From Natronospirales bacterium (lineage in GTDB: Bacteria; Pseudomonadota; Gammaproteobacteria; Natronospirales; JAIVGZ01), in contig JAIVGZ010000039.1 of NCBI GenBank assembly GCA_020201335.1, forward strand, positions 1 to 50,929: a stretch of DNA of 50,929 nucleotides, given 5' to 3'. Each line of letters opens with the position of its first letter. Within the stretch, counting starts at the first letter, position 1. A program made the position numbers and the translations under genes. The notes beneath the pieces are model-generated. The model was not told where the DNA came from, made no database searches, and saw only the letters and a list, made by a program, of their open reading frames with translations. Shown here piece by piece: positions 9,464 to 18,310 of the stretch.

Positions 9464-10579
9464 TTAAGCCTTTCTATACACCAGTAGTACGAAGGCGAGG
9501 GCGGCGGAGAGCGCCGACGCGATGAAAACCGCCGGCGGCGAGATGCCGTCCCACAGGTACCCGGCTGCAAGGCTGCCGAGCGCCGTCCCTACGCCAAATG
9601 TCAGGCTGGAGAACAGCGCCTGTCCCCTGCCCTGCAACCGTCCCGGGAAATACCGATGAACGAGTCCGATCGATACCGCGTGAAAGATGCCGAAGCTCGC
9701 GAGGTGTAGCGTCTGCGCAAGCGCGAGCGCCGCTATTTTATCAGCAAACGCGGCGATTAGAAGCCAGCGCACAACTGACAACCCGAGTGACCACGCAAGG
9801 AGGTGAACAGGCCGGAAACGAGCAAGCAGGCGGCCCATCAGGACGAAGACGACTATCTCTGCGACCACGCCAAGCGCCCACATCTGGCCGATTACCGTGC
9901 GCGTGTATCCGAGCCCCTCGAGGTACAAGCTGAAGAACGCGTAATAGGGGCCGTGCGCAAACTGAGCGAACAGCCCGATGGCGAACAAGCCCAGTACCTC
10001 TGGGCGGCGCAGCACGGACAGGAGCCCTTGCCCCGGCGCTTGGGCGTCCGGGTGGTCGCGCTCCGGTACCAACAGGCTGAATACGAACGCGCCGGCCAAG
10101 AGCGCCAGCGTCACCGGCAACAGCGCCTCGGCGCCCTGTTTGTCCAGCAGCGGTCCGACCCCGGCCACTGAAGCGATGAACCCGATCGAGCCCCACAACC
10201 GGATGCCGCCGTAGCGCTGTGCGCCCAGGTGGTTGAGCGCTGTCGCCTCGAACTGCGGCATCATCGCACTGAAGAAGAACGCCCACGACGCCAGCACCAG
10301 TACGAGCCACGCAAAGCCCGTTCCGCCCCACATGCCGACGAAGCAAATGCAGGTCATCAGCGCGGCGACACGGACGATGCGCATGCGGCGGCCGATGTGG
10401 TCGGCGTACCACGCGAGAAGGTTCGGTGCGACGATGCGCGCGCTGACCTGCAGCGCCATCAGGATGCCAATTTCCCGCGCCGAGTAGCCGGCGCCGGCGA
10501 GGTACAGGCCGATGTACGGGATCATCGCGCCTAACGCCGCAAAGTAAAAAAGGTATAGGCCTGCTAAACGGGCGTACAC
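9464..10579 (-). CDS. MFS transporter, 3-phenylpropionate transporter-like (MFS_1_like)
   Basis: A 371-residue integral membrane protein with about 12 hydrophobic segments. The N-terminus (YLFYFAALGAMIPYIGLYL) and the loop motif RYGGIRLWGSIGF are typical of the HcaT/MFS_1_like branch (PF12832). The substrate is unknown. The start is uncertain: GTG at 10579 gives a family-like N-terminus, while an in-frame GTG at 10618 would overlap aroC by 23 bp and add 13 residues. It lies directly behind aroC in the same train. I see nothing that ties it to aromatic compounds beyond this neighbourhood. Confidence 0.82.
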   Translation of the reverse strand: MYARLAGLYLFYFAALGAMIPYIGLYLAGAGYSAREIGILMALQVSARIVAPNLLAWYADHIGRRMRIVRVAALMTCICFVGMWGGTGFAWLVLVLASWAFFFSAMMPQFEATALNHLGAQRYGGIRLWGSIGFIASVAGVGPLLDKQGAEALLPVTLALLAGAFVFSLLVPERDHPDAQAPGQGLLSVLRRPEVLGLFAIGLFAQFAHGPYYAFFSLYLEGLGYTRTVIGQMWALGVVAEIVVFVLMGRLLARFRPVHLLAWSLGLSVVRWLLIAAFADKIAALALAQTLHLASFGIFHAVSIGLVHRYFPGRLQGRGQALFSSLTFGVGTALGSLAAGYLWDGISPPAVFIASALSAALAFVLLVYRKA

Positions 10580-10595
10580 CGTGATCAACAGTGGG

Positions 10596-11657
10596 TCATA
10601 GATTCTGCGCGCGGTCACGCAGCCAGTGGTCGGCAAGCACGAGCAGCAGCATCGCCTCGGCGACCGGCACAGCGCGGATACCGACGCACGGGTCGTGGCG
10701 CCCGGTGACTTCGACTTCGGTCGCGTTACCGTCCGTGTCGACGGTGCGCGCTGGCTGGCGGATGCTCGACGTCGGCTTGACCGCGATCGATACCTCGATC
10801 TCCTGCCCGCTCGACACGCCGCCGAGGATGCCGCCGGCGTTGTTGGAAACGAAACCCTCTGGCGTGAGCTCGTCGCGGTGCTCACTGCCGGGCTGTTCGA
10901 CGGAACGGAACCCCGCGCCGATCTCGACGCCCTTCACAGCGTTGATACCCATCATCGCGTGCGCGATGTCGGCATCGAGGCGGTCGAACACCGGCTCGCC
11001 GAGACCGGCCGGCACGCCGCTGGCGACGATGCCGACGCGCGCACCTGCGGAGTCGCCGCGTTTGCGCAGCGCGTCCATCCACGCCTCAAGCTCCGCGACG
11101 CGGTCTGGTTCGCCACAGAAGAACGGGTTCTCATCCACCACGGCCCAATCCGTCGGTCGCGCAAGCGGGTGGGGGCCGAGTTGCGCGAGCCATCCGTGCA
11201 CCGCAATGCCGACGCGTTCCGCCAACAGCTTACGGGCGACGGCACCGGCGGCGACGCGCATCGCCGTTTCGCGCGCCGACGAGCGACCGCCGCCACGCGG
11301 GTCACGGATACCGTATTTCTTCCACCATGACCAGTCCGCGTGCCCGGGTCGGAACTTGTCGGCGAGCGGCGCGTAATCGCGGCTGCGCGCATCGACATTC
11401 TCAATCAGAAGTGCAATCGGTGCGCCGGTCGTCACGCCTTCATAGGTACCGGAAAGAATGCGTACCGTATCGGGTTCGCGCCGCTGGCTGGTGTGGCGAC
11501 TCTGCCCCGGCCGACGCCGGTCGAGGTCGGGTTGGATGTCGGCCTCCGTGAGCGCGAGCCGCGGCGGACAGCCGTCTATTACGCAGCCGATTGCCGGCCC
11601 GTGACTCTCGCCGAAAGTGGTGACGACGAACAAACGGCCGATGCTGTTGCCGGACAT
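10596..11657 (-). CDS. aroC: Chorismate synthase
   Basis: Final step of the shikimate pathway: EPSP to chorismate, using reduced FMN. The 353-residue product shows the family signatures [17 protein letters not shown] at the N-terminus and [19 protein letters not shown] near residue 125, with [18 protein letters not shown] before it. The length is normal (about 355-363). The start codon overlaps the prmB stop by one base (TGATG), the common prmB-aroC arrangement. Confidence 0.97.
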   Translation of the reverse strand: MSGNSIGRLFVVTTFGESHGPAIGCVIDGCPPRLALTEADIQPDLDRRRPGQSRHTSQRREPDTVRILSGTYEGVTTGAPIALLIENVDARSRDYAPLADKFRPGHADWSWWKKYGIRDPRGGGRSSARETAMRVAAGAVARKLLAERVGIAVHGWLAQLGPHPLARPTDWAVVDENPFFCGEPDRVAELEAWMDALRKRGDSAGARVGIVASGVPAGLGEPVFDRLDADIAHAMMGINAVKGVEIGAGFRSVEQPGSEHRDELTPEGFVSNNAGGILGGVSSGQEIEVSIAVKPTSSIRQPARTVDTDGNATEVEVTGRHDPCVGIRAVPVAEAMLLLVLADHWLRDRAQNL

Positions 11658-12571
11658 CAGCGCGCGCGCCTTACAGTCGCGATGTGGGCACGGTGCGCCG
11701 CGAGCCCGGCTGCGTCGATTACGAACACGCCATCACCACCGCGCTCAAACTCGACCCAGGACAGCGGCAGGTCCGGGAGCAGCGCTGCAAGCGCCGGTGC
11801 GCTGGCGCCGACTTCGCAGACCAGAACGCCGCTCTCCGTCAGGTGGTCTGGCGCTTCGGCGAGGATGCGCAGCGCGATGTCCAGGCCGTCGGCGCCGGCG
11901 GTCAGCCCGACTTCCGGCTCATGGCGGAACTCGTCAGGCAGCGCGGCCATCTCTGCGGCATCGACATAAGGCGGGTTCGTGACGATCAAGTCGTAACGCT
12001 CGCCTGCGTGCGCGGCGAATATGTCGGAATGGAACAGGCGCAAGCGGTCGCCGACGCGATGGCGCGCGACATTCAAGCGCGCGACTTCGAGCGCGGGCTC
12101 TGAAATATCACTGGCATCGACGGTCGCTTCGGGGAACGCGAGCGCACATGCGATTGCGATGCAGCCGCTGCCGGTGCACAGGTCCAGCACGCGCTCGACG
12201 CCATCAGGATCCACCCATGGCTCGAAACGCTGCTCAATCAACTCCGCGACCGGAGAGCGTGGTACCAGTACGCGCTCGTCGACGGTGAACGGCAAGCCGC
12301 AGAACCATGCGGTGCCGGTCAGATACGCCGCCGGATTACGGCTGCTGATGCGTTTTCGGATCAGGTCCACGACCGCGCCAATTTCTTCGGCGGTCAGCGC
12401 GGCACCGTACAGCGGCGCAGGGATGTCCGAGCGTATGTGGAGCGCATGCAGCACGAGGTGCGCAGCTTCATCGACCGCGTTGTCGGTGCCATGACCGAAG
12501 AACAGGCCAGCCTCGCCGAAACGGCTCGCGCCCCACCGAATCAGGTCATTGATCGTCTTGAGGTTCTCCAC
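11657..12571 (-). CDS. prmB: Ribosomal protein uL3 N5-glutamine methyltransferase
   Basis: Methylates a glutamine of ribosomal protein L3. The 304-residue product has an N-terminal helical domain with the PrmB-specific [18 protein letters not shown], an SAM-binding glycine motif [13 protein letters not shown] near residue 140, and the catalytic NPPY at about 206-209. A GTG at 12571 is chosen; E. coli PrmB has about ten more residues before the matching LxTI, so the start is not too early. The open frame continues upstream over the divergent SCO1 gene but that part is antisense shadow. Only 27 bp separate this start from the divergent SCO1 start. Confidence 0.94.
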   Translation of the reverse strand: MENLKTINDLIRWGASRFGEAGLFFGHGTDNAVDEAAHLVLHALHIRSDIPAPLYGAALTAEEIGAVVDLIRKRISSRNPAAYLTGTAWFCGLPFTVDERVLVPRSPVAELIEQRFEPWVDPDGVERVLDLCTGSGCIAIACALAFPEATVDASDISEPALEVARLNVARHRVGDRLRLFHSDIFAAHAGERYDLIVTNPPYVDAAEMAALPDEFRHEPEVGLTAGADGLDIALRILAEAPDHLTESGVLVCEVGASAPALAALLPDLPLSWVEFERGGDGVFVIDAAGLAAHRAHIATVRRAR

Positions 12572-12598
12572 GGCGCAATGATAAGCGATAATCCACGG

Positions 12599-13237
12599 AT
12601 GAAATTCAAGCTGTTGTTGGCGGCCGTGATGGTCGCCGCCCTCGCCGCGGGGTTCTGGTTCGCGCAGCAGCAGCGCGCGGGCGCGGTTGCCGAACCTGAC
12701 ACGGATGCCGTCATCCTCGTCCAGCCACGCGACCCGGGGACGTTCCGGCTCGTCGACCACCGTGGCGATGCGTTCACGCCGGCCGAAGTTACCGGTCAGT
12801 GGACGCTCTGGTTTTTCGGCTTCACGCACTGTCCCGACGTTTGCCCGATGACCCTCACCACGCTGAATCTCGTCGACCGCGCGCTTGCCGACGCCGGGGC
12901 GGTCCGACCGCAGGTGGTGATGGTCAGTGTCGACCCGGCGCGCGACAGCCCGGAGAAGCTGGCTGAGTACGTGCCGTATTTCAACGAAGCATTCGTCGGC
13001 GTGACCGGCGACGCTGGGCAGATTCGCGAACTGACTGAGCGCGTCGGGATTCTGGTGCGGTACATCGCGCAGGATGACGACGCGTACACTGTCGACCACG
13101 GCGCGGCATTGCTGCTGACCGGACCCGATGGAAATGTTCGCGCGCTCTTCCAGGCGCCGCACGACCCGCACCGGTTGGCGCGCGACCTGGCCGAATTGAT
13201 TCCATGGTTTGAAAGAAAAGACGAGGCAGGAACATGA
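12599..13237 (+). CDS. SCO1/SenC/PrrC family copper chaperone
   Basis: Membrane-anchored periplasmic thioredoxin-fold protein that helps insert copper into the CuA site of cytochrome oxidase. The 212-residue product has an N-terminal anchor (residues 4-22), the copper-binding CxxxC (THCPDVCP, Cys78 and Cys82) and the distal copper ligand His167 in VDHGAALL. An in-frame ATG at 12578 would add seven residues. The stop overlaps the following PCuAC start (ATGA), so the two copper genes are translationally coupled. Confidence 0.93.
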   Translation: MKFKLLLAAVMVAALAAGFWFAQQQRAGAVAEPDTDAVILVQPRDPGTFRLVDHRGDAFTPAEVTGQWTLWFFGFTHCPDVCPMTLTTLNLVDRALADAGAVRPQVVMVSVDPARDSPEKLAEYVPYFNEAFVGVTGDAGQIRELTERVGILVRYIAQDDDAYTVDHGAALLLTGPDGNVRALFQAPHDPHRLARDLAELIPWFERKDEAGT

Positions 13238-13656
13238 AAGGAATGATGATTGGTTTGCTGATGGCACTTGCCGCGACGCCTGCGTTCGCGCAGGCCCCTG
13301 TCGCCGCGACCGACGCATGGGTACGCGCGCCGGCGCCTGGGGTCCCGATGACGGCAGGGTATGTGACGCTGCACAACTCAACCCGCCGGGCCATCAAGCT
13401 GACCGCAATCGAGAGCTCGCGCTTCGAGCGCATCGAGCTGCATCGCAGCCTCGTGGTGGACGGCGTGTCACGCATGGAGCGGGTGCAGGAGATCGTGGTT
13501 CCGCGTCGCGGCGAAGTCGCGCTGGAACCGGGCGGGCTGCACATGATGCTGGTCCGTCCAATCGGCTCGGTGCGCGACGGTGACTCGGTCGACCTGGTGC
13601 TCAGCTTTGACAACGGATGGTCGCTGGAACTGACCGTACCGGTACGGCGCCAGTAA
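13234..13656 (+). CDS. PCuAC-family periplasmic copper chaperone
   Basis: A 140-residue secreted protein with a signal peptide ending ATPAFAQ at about residue 20. It contains the copper(I) motif H-x10-M-x21-H-x-M: His70, Met81, His103 and Met105 are all present at the correct spacing. PCuAC proteins hand copper to SCO1 or directly to the CuA centre of terminal oxidases, and the overlap with the SCO1 gene supports that role here. No oxidase subunit is in the window. Confidence 0.93.
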   Translation: MKGMMIGLLMALAATPAFAQAPVAATDAWVRAPAPGVPMTAGYVTLHNSTRRAIKLTAIESSRFERIELHRSLVVDGVSRMERVQEIVVPRRGEVALEPGGLHMMLVRPIGSVRDGDSVDLVLSFDNGWSLELTVPVRRQ

Positions 13657-13666
13657 AGTGGAGCGT

Positions 13667-14551
13667 ATGTACACGCCATCCGGCGACCTGCTCAGTGACC
13701 TCAGCCGGGTGTTGCCTATGTACGCGCTGCCGCACCACGCGCTGTCGCGTATCGTGCATCGCATAACGCGCTCGAAGAATCCCGCAGTAAAGGACTACCT
13801 GATCCAGAAGCTTATCCGCCATCACCGCATCAAGCTGGACGATGTAATCGAGCCAGACACATCCAAGTACGAGAGCTTCAACGCGTTCTTCACGCGCGGG
13901 CTCAAGCCCGACGCGCGGCCGCTGACCCAGGAGGCGGACGGTATCGCGTCACCGGTCGACGGCACGGTCAGCCAGGCCGGGCGGATATCGAGCAGCCGTG
14001 TCTTTCAGGCGAAGGGGCATGACTTTTCGGTGGTCGAACTGCTCGGCGGCCTGCCGAGCGCCGCCGCACCGTTTTACGATGGGATATTCACCACGCTGTA
14101 CCTGGCGCCGCGCGACTACCACCGCATCCATATGCCGTTCGGCGGCACGCTGAAGCGGATGACCCACATTCCGGGTCGCTTGTTTCCGGTCCACCCAGCA
14201 TCGGTCCGGCGTGTCCCGCGCCTGTTTGCACGCAACGAGCGCGTCGCGTGCATCTTCGATACCGATGCCGGTCCGATGGCCGTCGTGCTCGTCGGCGCAC
14301 TATTCGTCGGCAGCATCGAGACGGTGTGGGCCGGCGAAGTGACGCCGCCAATGGGCAGCAAGGTCACGCACACCACCTACTCCGGCGACGAAGCGCTCTA
14401 TTTGAAGAAAGGCGACGAGCTGGGCCGCTTCAACATGGGTTCAACCGTAATCGTGATGTTCGGCCGCGACCGCGCCGCCTGGGTAGACGCGCTGGTCGAC
14501 CAGACCAGACTACAGATGGGTGAGCTGATTGGCCGCGCGCGGCGACCCTGA
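13667..14551 (+). CDS. psd: Phosphatidylserine decarboxylase proenzyme
   Basis: Makes phosphatidylethanolamine from phosphatidylserine at the inner membrane, using a pyruvoyl group formed by self-cleavage. The 294-residue proenzyme contains the FNAFFTRGLKP motif, SPVDGTVSQ, the YHRIHMPF segment, and the cleavage site MGST with Ser259 as the future pyruvoyl residue. A GTG three codons earlier (13658) is an alternative start. It follows the PCuAC gene by about 10 bp and converges on msrC. Confidence 0.96.
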   Translation: MYTPSGDLLSDLSRVLPMYALPHHALSRIVHRITRSKNPAVKDYLIQKLIRHHRIKLDDVIEPDTSKYESFNAFFTRGLKPDARPLTQEADGIASPVDGTVSQAGRISSSRVFQAKGHDFSVVELLGGLPSAAAPFYDGIFTTLYLAPRDYHRIHMPFGGTLKRMTHIPGRLFPVHPASVRRVPRLFARNERVACIFDTDAGPMAVVLVGALFVGSIETVWAGEVTPPMGSKVTHTTYSGDEALYLKKGDELGRFNMGSTVIVMFGRDRAAWVDALVDQTRLQMGELIGRARRP

Positions 14552-14553
14552 AC

Positions 14554-15003
14554 CTACATCAGTAATTGCGCGATGCGCTCGAGGCCTGCCCGCTCGACGG
14601 CGGTGAAGCGCGCGGGGACCGGGCTGTCGACATCCAGCACGCCGACCAGCGCACCGTCGCGCAACAGAGGAATCACAATCTCGGACCTCGAATCGGCATC
14701 GCACGCGATGTGCCCGGCGAACGCGTGTACATCATCGACTACCACCGTTTCGCGTTTCGCCGCAGCGGTCCCGCACACGCCCTTCCCCAGCGGAATGCGC
14801 ACACACGCGGGCTTGCCCTGGAATGGGCCGACCACGAGTTCGCCGTCCTTCAGCAAGTAAACGCCGACCCAGTTCACCTCGGGCAGCGCGTGGAACAGCA
14901 GCGCCGACAGGTTCGCCGCGTTGGCGATGAAATCGGGTTCGCCGGCGACCAGGCTCCGGGCCTCGGCGAGCAATTCGTCCCAGAAAGCGGAGTCGGAGGG
15001 CAT
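14554..15003 (-). CDS. msrC: Free methionine-(R)-sulfoxide reductase (GAF domain)
   Basis: Reduces free methionine-R-sulfoxide. The 149-residue single GAF domain has the three redox cysteines of the fRMsr family: Cys67 (GKPACVRIP), Cys77 (GKGVCGTAA) and Cys101 (HIACDADSRSE), followed by the SRSEIVIPL motif. The ATG at 15003 overlaps the upstream gene's TAA by one base (TAATG). An in-frame extension upstream lies within the neighbouring gene and is not needed. Confidence 0.93.
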   Translation of the reverse strand: MPSDSAFWDELLAEARSLVAGEPDFIANAANLSALLFHALPEVNWVGVYLLKDGELVVGPFQGKPACVRIPLGKGVCGTAAAKRETVVVDDVHAFAGHIACDADSRSEIVIPLLRDGALVGVLDVDSPVPARFTAVERAGLERIAQLLM

Positions 15004-16004
15004 TAGCAGCGGCCGCGGATGATGATGTCGCACAGCCGCGCGTCGACCCAGCTGTGCGGCCCGACGCCGGTCATGAAACCACAGTGGCCGCCGTGCGGAT
15101 GCACTTCGAGGTGGAAGTGACCACCGCTGCGGAGACCTGCGAAGTCTGCCGCCGGAATGATCGGATCGTCCGCGGCGGTGATGACCGTCAGCGGCTGCGT
15201 CGCTCCTTCAAGCATCCCGCGGTTGAGCGCGTAGCCGGCGAAGTAGTCATCGACCGTGCGGAATTCTCCGAACTTGTCGACCAGGTGCGCGGTCATCTCG
15301 CGCAGGTCGGTCATGCGCATCACTTCGCTGAAGTCGAACAGGTGCGGGTGCGCCGCCTGCTTGCGCGCGAGTGAGCGGCGCCACTTGCGTAAGAAGTACC
15401 ACCTATAGATGAACAGGCCGCGCTCCATCGCGAGGTAGCTGTTCGCGGGGTCAACGACCGGCGACACTGCAACCGCGTGCGTGAGCTCAAACCCGGCGGC
15501 GGGCGCGCGGTCGGCGATGCGGACGGTAAAGTTACCGCCGAGCGACCAGCCCGCCAGGTACAGCGGACGGCCGGGGTGGGCGCGCGCGATTGCCGCAACC
15601 GCGCCGACCGCCTCATCCAGCCGGCAGGAGTGGAAAATCTCCTCGTTCAAGTGGTGTGTATCGCCATGGTCACGCAGATTCAAACGCACGACCTCCGCAC
15701 CTTCGCGGTGGAGCGCAGCAGCCGCCGCCAGCAGGTACGACGACTCGGCGCTACCTTCCCAGCCATGTATCAATACGACGAGCGGCGTGCCGGGACCGGC
15801 GTCAGGCTGGCGGGCGTGCGACGCGAGCAGGCGCACACCGTCCCCGCATTCGATCAAACTCGATGTCGACGCCGCGCGGAGCGCGCTGGAGTCGACCAGT
15901 ACTTTGCGCAGGGTGGCGCTCGCCAACAGCGACTGCAGATGGGGATTGGCAAGCCAGCCCGGAGGGTTGAATGGCGCAGGGATTTCAGTCGCCTGTGTGT
16001 TCAA
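15003..16004 (-). CDS. YheT-like alpha/beta hydrolase
   Basis: A 333-residue alpha/beta hydrolase of the YheT/EMB8 family. Visible features are the N-terminal PPGWLANPHLQSLLAS, the oxyanion loop LIHGWEGS, the nucleophile elbow GWSLGGNF with Ser, a late Asp in ADDPIIP and the terminal His in HPHGGHCGF. The substrate is unknown; an esterase or lipid-related role fits its place behind the lipid-transport genes. The start is uncertain. The TTG at 16004 is used here because it overlaps the preceding lipoprotein gene by only 20 bp. Confidence 0.83.
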   Translation of the reverse strand: MNTQATEIPAPFNPPGWLANPHLQSLLASATLRKVLVDSSALRAASTSSLIECGDGVRLLASHARQPDAGPGTPLVVLIHGWEGSAESSYLLAAAAALHREGAEVVRLNLRDHGDTHHLNEEIFHSCRLDEAVGAVAAIARAHPGRPLYLAGWSLGGNFTVRIADRAPAAGFELTHAVAVSPVVDPANSYLAMERGLFIYRWYFLRKWRRSLARKQAAHPHLFDFSEVMRMTDLREMTAHLVDKFGEFRTVDDYFAGYALNRGMLEGATQPLTVITAADDPIIPAADFAGLRSGGHFHLEVHPHGGHCGFMTGVGPHSWVDARLCDIIIRGRC

Positions 16005-16590
16005 CGCAGAACTCCGCGAGGTCTGCGAGGAATTGCGCCAGCGCACGGTCGGCGGCAGCCGCGCCGTTCACAGGCCCCTCGCCGGCGATCTCCCGGTACT
16101 CGAACAGGCGCGTCGCGACCACGCGCCGGTCTTCGTACCCGCTCAGCTGCACGCGGACAACGAGTTCCAGCACATTCGGTTCGTACCGGTAATCGTGCAG
16201 CAGCTTCACCACTTCCATGTCGAGACGCAGGTCGGCCAGCGCCGGCGACGGTGATGTAACGATGGCGGCAAATCGCCCACTTCGGTCAAGCGCGCGCGTC
16301 GTGGCCGGCTGCAGCATCCGCGATGGTTCGGCGGTCCACTCGTGCCGGCCGTAATACTCGAGCTGCCGGTCGCCCTGCATGTAGGCGATGCGCGGCGTCG
16401 AATAGCCGGGCACCGTGCGCGGGACGGCAACCAGCAGCGTCAACGGTGTTGCAGGGGACTGCGCGATTTCTGCGCCAGCGCCGTCAAGGTACAGCCGTGT
16501 GATTTCGGGTGTGTTCGGCCGTGAGAGGGTCCCGCACGCGGACAGCAGCGCGAGCGCCAGCAAGGCCAGGATCGGTGCGTAGCGATTCAT
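15985..16590 (-). CDS. ABC-type transport auxiliary lipoprotein (PqiC-like)
   Basis: A 201-residue lipoprotein with signal peptide and lipobox LLSAC (Cys19), followed by the ABC_trans_aux fold (PF03886). By analogy with PqiC it would sit at the inner leaflet of the outer membrane and dock the MCE tunnel. The start overlaps the end of the MCE gene by one base (TGATG), making it the fourth member of the transporter operon. Residue 20 is Gly, not Asp, so sorting to the outer membrane is expected. Confidence 0.85.
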   Translation of the reverse strand: MNRYAPILALLALALLSACGTLSRPNTPEITRLYLDGAGAEIAQSPATPLTLLVAVPRTVPGYSTPRIAYMQGDRQLEYYGRHEWTAEPSRMLQPATTRALDRSGRFAAIVTSPSPALADLRLDMEVVKLLHDYRYEPNVLELVVRVQLSGYEDRRVVATRLFEYREIAGEGPVNGAAAADRALAQFLADLAEFCVEHTGD

Positions 16591-17552
16591 CAGCGTTCTC
16601 CGGGGCCAGCGCGCCGCTCGCGCCGGCCATGCAACAACAGTGCGGGGTCGTTTTCGAGGTCTTCAACAAAACGTTGCAGGCTCGCGCTGATCGCGCGCAG
16701 GTCGGTCAATACGTCGGCCGCCTGTGGCGCGAGGTGCTGCGAAACATTGCGGACTTCCGCCCGCGTCTCGCGCATCGCGCCTGCGAATTCGTCGCCGGCC
16801 TCACCCAAAGTGACGGTGAGCGCTTCGACGCGCTCCGCCATCGCGGGCAGCCGCGCGCTCGCGTCCGCGACATTGCTGATGAGCGCATCGAGGTTCTCGG
16901 CGTTGTTTGACAACGTTTGCGCGACCGCGTGCAGCGACTGCAGCGACTCGCTGAGGAGTTCGGTGTTTTCGTCGGTAAGGATCCGGTCGAGCCGCTCGGT
17001 GAAGTGTCGGATGTTCACCAGCGTCGCGCGGAAATCCGTCGCGGTCTCTTCGTCCAGGAAACCGGACAGTGAATCGGAGACCTTCTCGATGTTCGTGAAC
17101 AATGTTGACGCCGCCGCGTCGAGACGTGCGAGCAGCGACGGCCCGGTCTCGATGACCGGGTAAGGCGAGCCCGGCGTTGCGTACAAGCGCGCGGACTCGC
17201 GCGTGCCACCGGTCAGGTCGATGTACGCGATGCCCGTCAGGCCCTGTAACGAAAGGATCGCGAGCGAGTCGGTCTTTACCGGCGTGCCGTGCGTAATCGC
17301 CATCAGGAGGCGCACCTCATCTGGGTTATCCGGGCGCAGCGATATTTCGCTGACATAGCCGACATCCACGCCGCGGTATTTGACGGGCGCGTTGACGTTT
17401 AGGCCGGATACCGATTCGCTCACATAGGCGAGGTAGAAGTTGTGCTGCTCGCGGCCGAGGCCGGTGGTCAGCCACAAGATGCCGGCGACGAGCGCGATGG
17501 TAAGCACGACGACGAACGCGCCGACTGCGGTGTAGTTCACCCTTGTTTCCAT
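16590..17552 (-). CDS. MCE-domain protein (MlaD-like)
   Basis: A 320-residue protein with one N-terminal membrane span (residues 11-30), one MCE domain with the typical VNAPVKYRGVDVGYV, and a long helical C-terminal region (about 150-300) with heptad-like spacing. Such proteins form hexameric rings or needles that carry lipids across the periplasm. It overlaps the ATPase gene by 16 bp. The long helical tail resembles LetB/Pqi-type or mycobacterial MCE tails more than the short E. coli MlaD. Confidence 0.9.
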   Translation of the reverse strand: METRVNYTAVGAFVVVLTIALVAGILWLTTGLGREQHNFYLAYVSESVSGLNVNAPVKYRGVDVGYVSEISLRPDNPDEVRLLMAITHGTPVKTDSLAILSLQGLTGIAYIDLTGGTRESARLYATPGSPYPVIETGPSLLARLDAAASTLFTNIEKVSDSLSGFLDEETATDFRATLVNIRHFTERLDRILTDENTELLSESLQSLHAVAQTLSNNAENLDALISNVADASARLPAMAERVEALTVTLGEAGDEFAGAMRETRAEVRNVSQHLAPQAADVLTDLRAISASLQRFVEDLENDPALLLHGRRERRAGPGER

Positions 17553-18310
17553 TGATTCTCCTTTGCCATCCGTCCGCGCGGGCCGTGAAAATATTCGCGG
17601 ACCTCGGGTTCATCGGCTGCCGCAACCTCGGCGACCGGGCCGACTGCGACCGCCTTCGCGCGGGCAAGGAACATCACCCGATCCGCAATGCGCCACAACG
17701 AATCCAGGTCGTGCGTCACGAATACAATCGTCAAACCCATCGCATCGCGCAGGCGGACGACGAGGTCGTCGAACGCTGCCGCGCTGACCGGGTCGAGCCC
17801 TGAGGTCGGCTCATCGAGGAACAGGAGCTCCGGGTCGAGGGCCAGCGCGCGCGCCAAAGCAGCGCGCTTCAGCATGCCGCCCGACAGTTGCGCCGGGTAC
17901 TTCCACGCGGCCGCCGGGTCGAGCCCAACCATGCCGACGCGCAACCGCGCGAGTTCGACCATATCGTCGTCGGCGAGGTGGGTGTGCTCCCGCATCGGAA
18001 ACACCACATTCTCAAGCACGGTCAGACCTGAAAACAGCGCGCCATGCTGGAATAATACTCCGCATCGGCGACGGATTTCGGTGAGATCCCGCTCATCTGC
18101 GCCCGCCATCTCGTGTCCAAGCACCTTGACCGAGCCCTCGGTCGGGTCCTGGAGCATCAGCATCTGCCGCATCAGGGTCGTTTTGCCTGACCCGGACCCT
18201 CCGACAATCGCAAAAATTTCGCCTCGCTCGACCGTGTAGTCGATGCCGTCGTGGATCCAGGTATCGCCGAAACGAAGCCGGAGGTTGCGGACTTCGATGA
18301 CGGGTTCCAT
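17537..18310 (-). CDS. ABC transporter ATPase (MlaF-like)
   Basis: A 257-residue ABC ATPase with Walker A GGSGSGKTT, a Q-loop in GVLFQHGALF, signature LSGGMLKR and Walker B LLFLDEPTSGLDP. LSGGM and the QHGALF segment are characteristic of the MlaF/Mkl group that energises MCE lipid transporters. It overlaps the permease stop by one base (TGATG) and the MCE gene start by 16 bp. Confidence 0.93.
   Translation of the reverse strand: MEPVIEVRNLRLRFGDTWIHDGIDYTVERGEIFAIVGGSGSGKTTLMRQMLMLQDPTEGSVKVLGHEMAGADERDLTEIRRRCGVLFQHGALFSGLTVLENVVFPMREHTHLADDDMVELARLRVGMVGLDPAAAWKYPAQLSGGMLKRAALARALALDPELLFLDEPTSGLDPVSAAAFDDLVVRLRDAMGLTIVFVTHDLDSLWRIADRVMFLARAKAVAVGPVAEVAAADEPEVREYFHGPRGRMAKENQWKQG

Noticed and set aside
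11657-13381. A 574-codon open frame on the minus strand extending prmB upstream over the SCO1 and PCuAC genes
   Set aside because: Only the last 304 codons match PrmB. The upstream part is antisense to two clear genes and reads as low-complexity shadow sequence.
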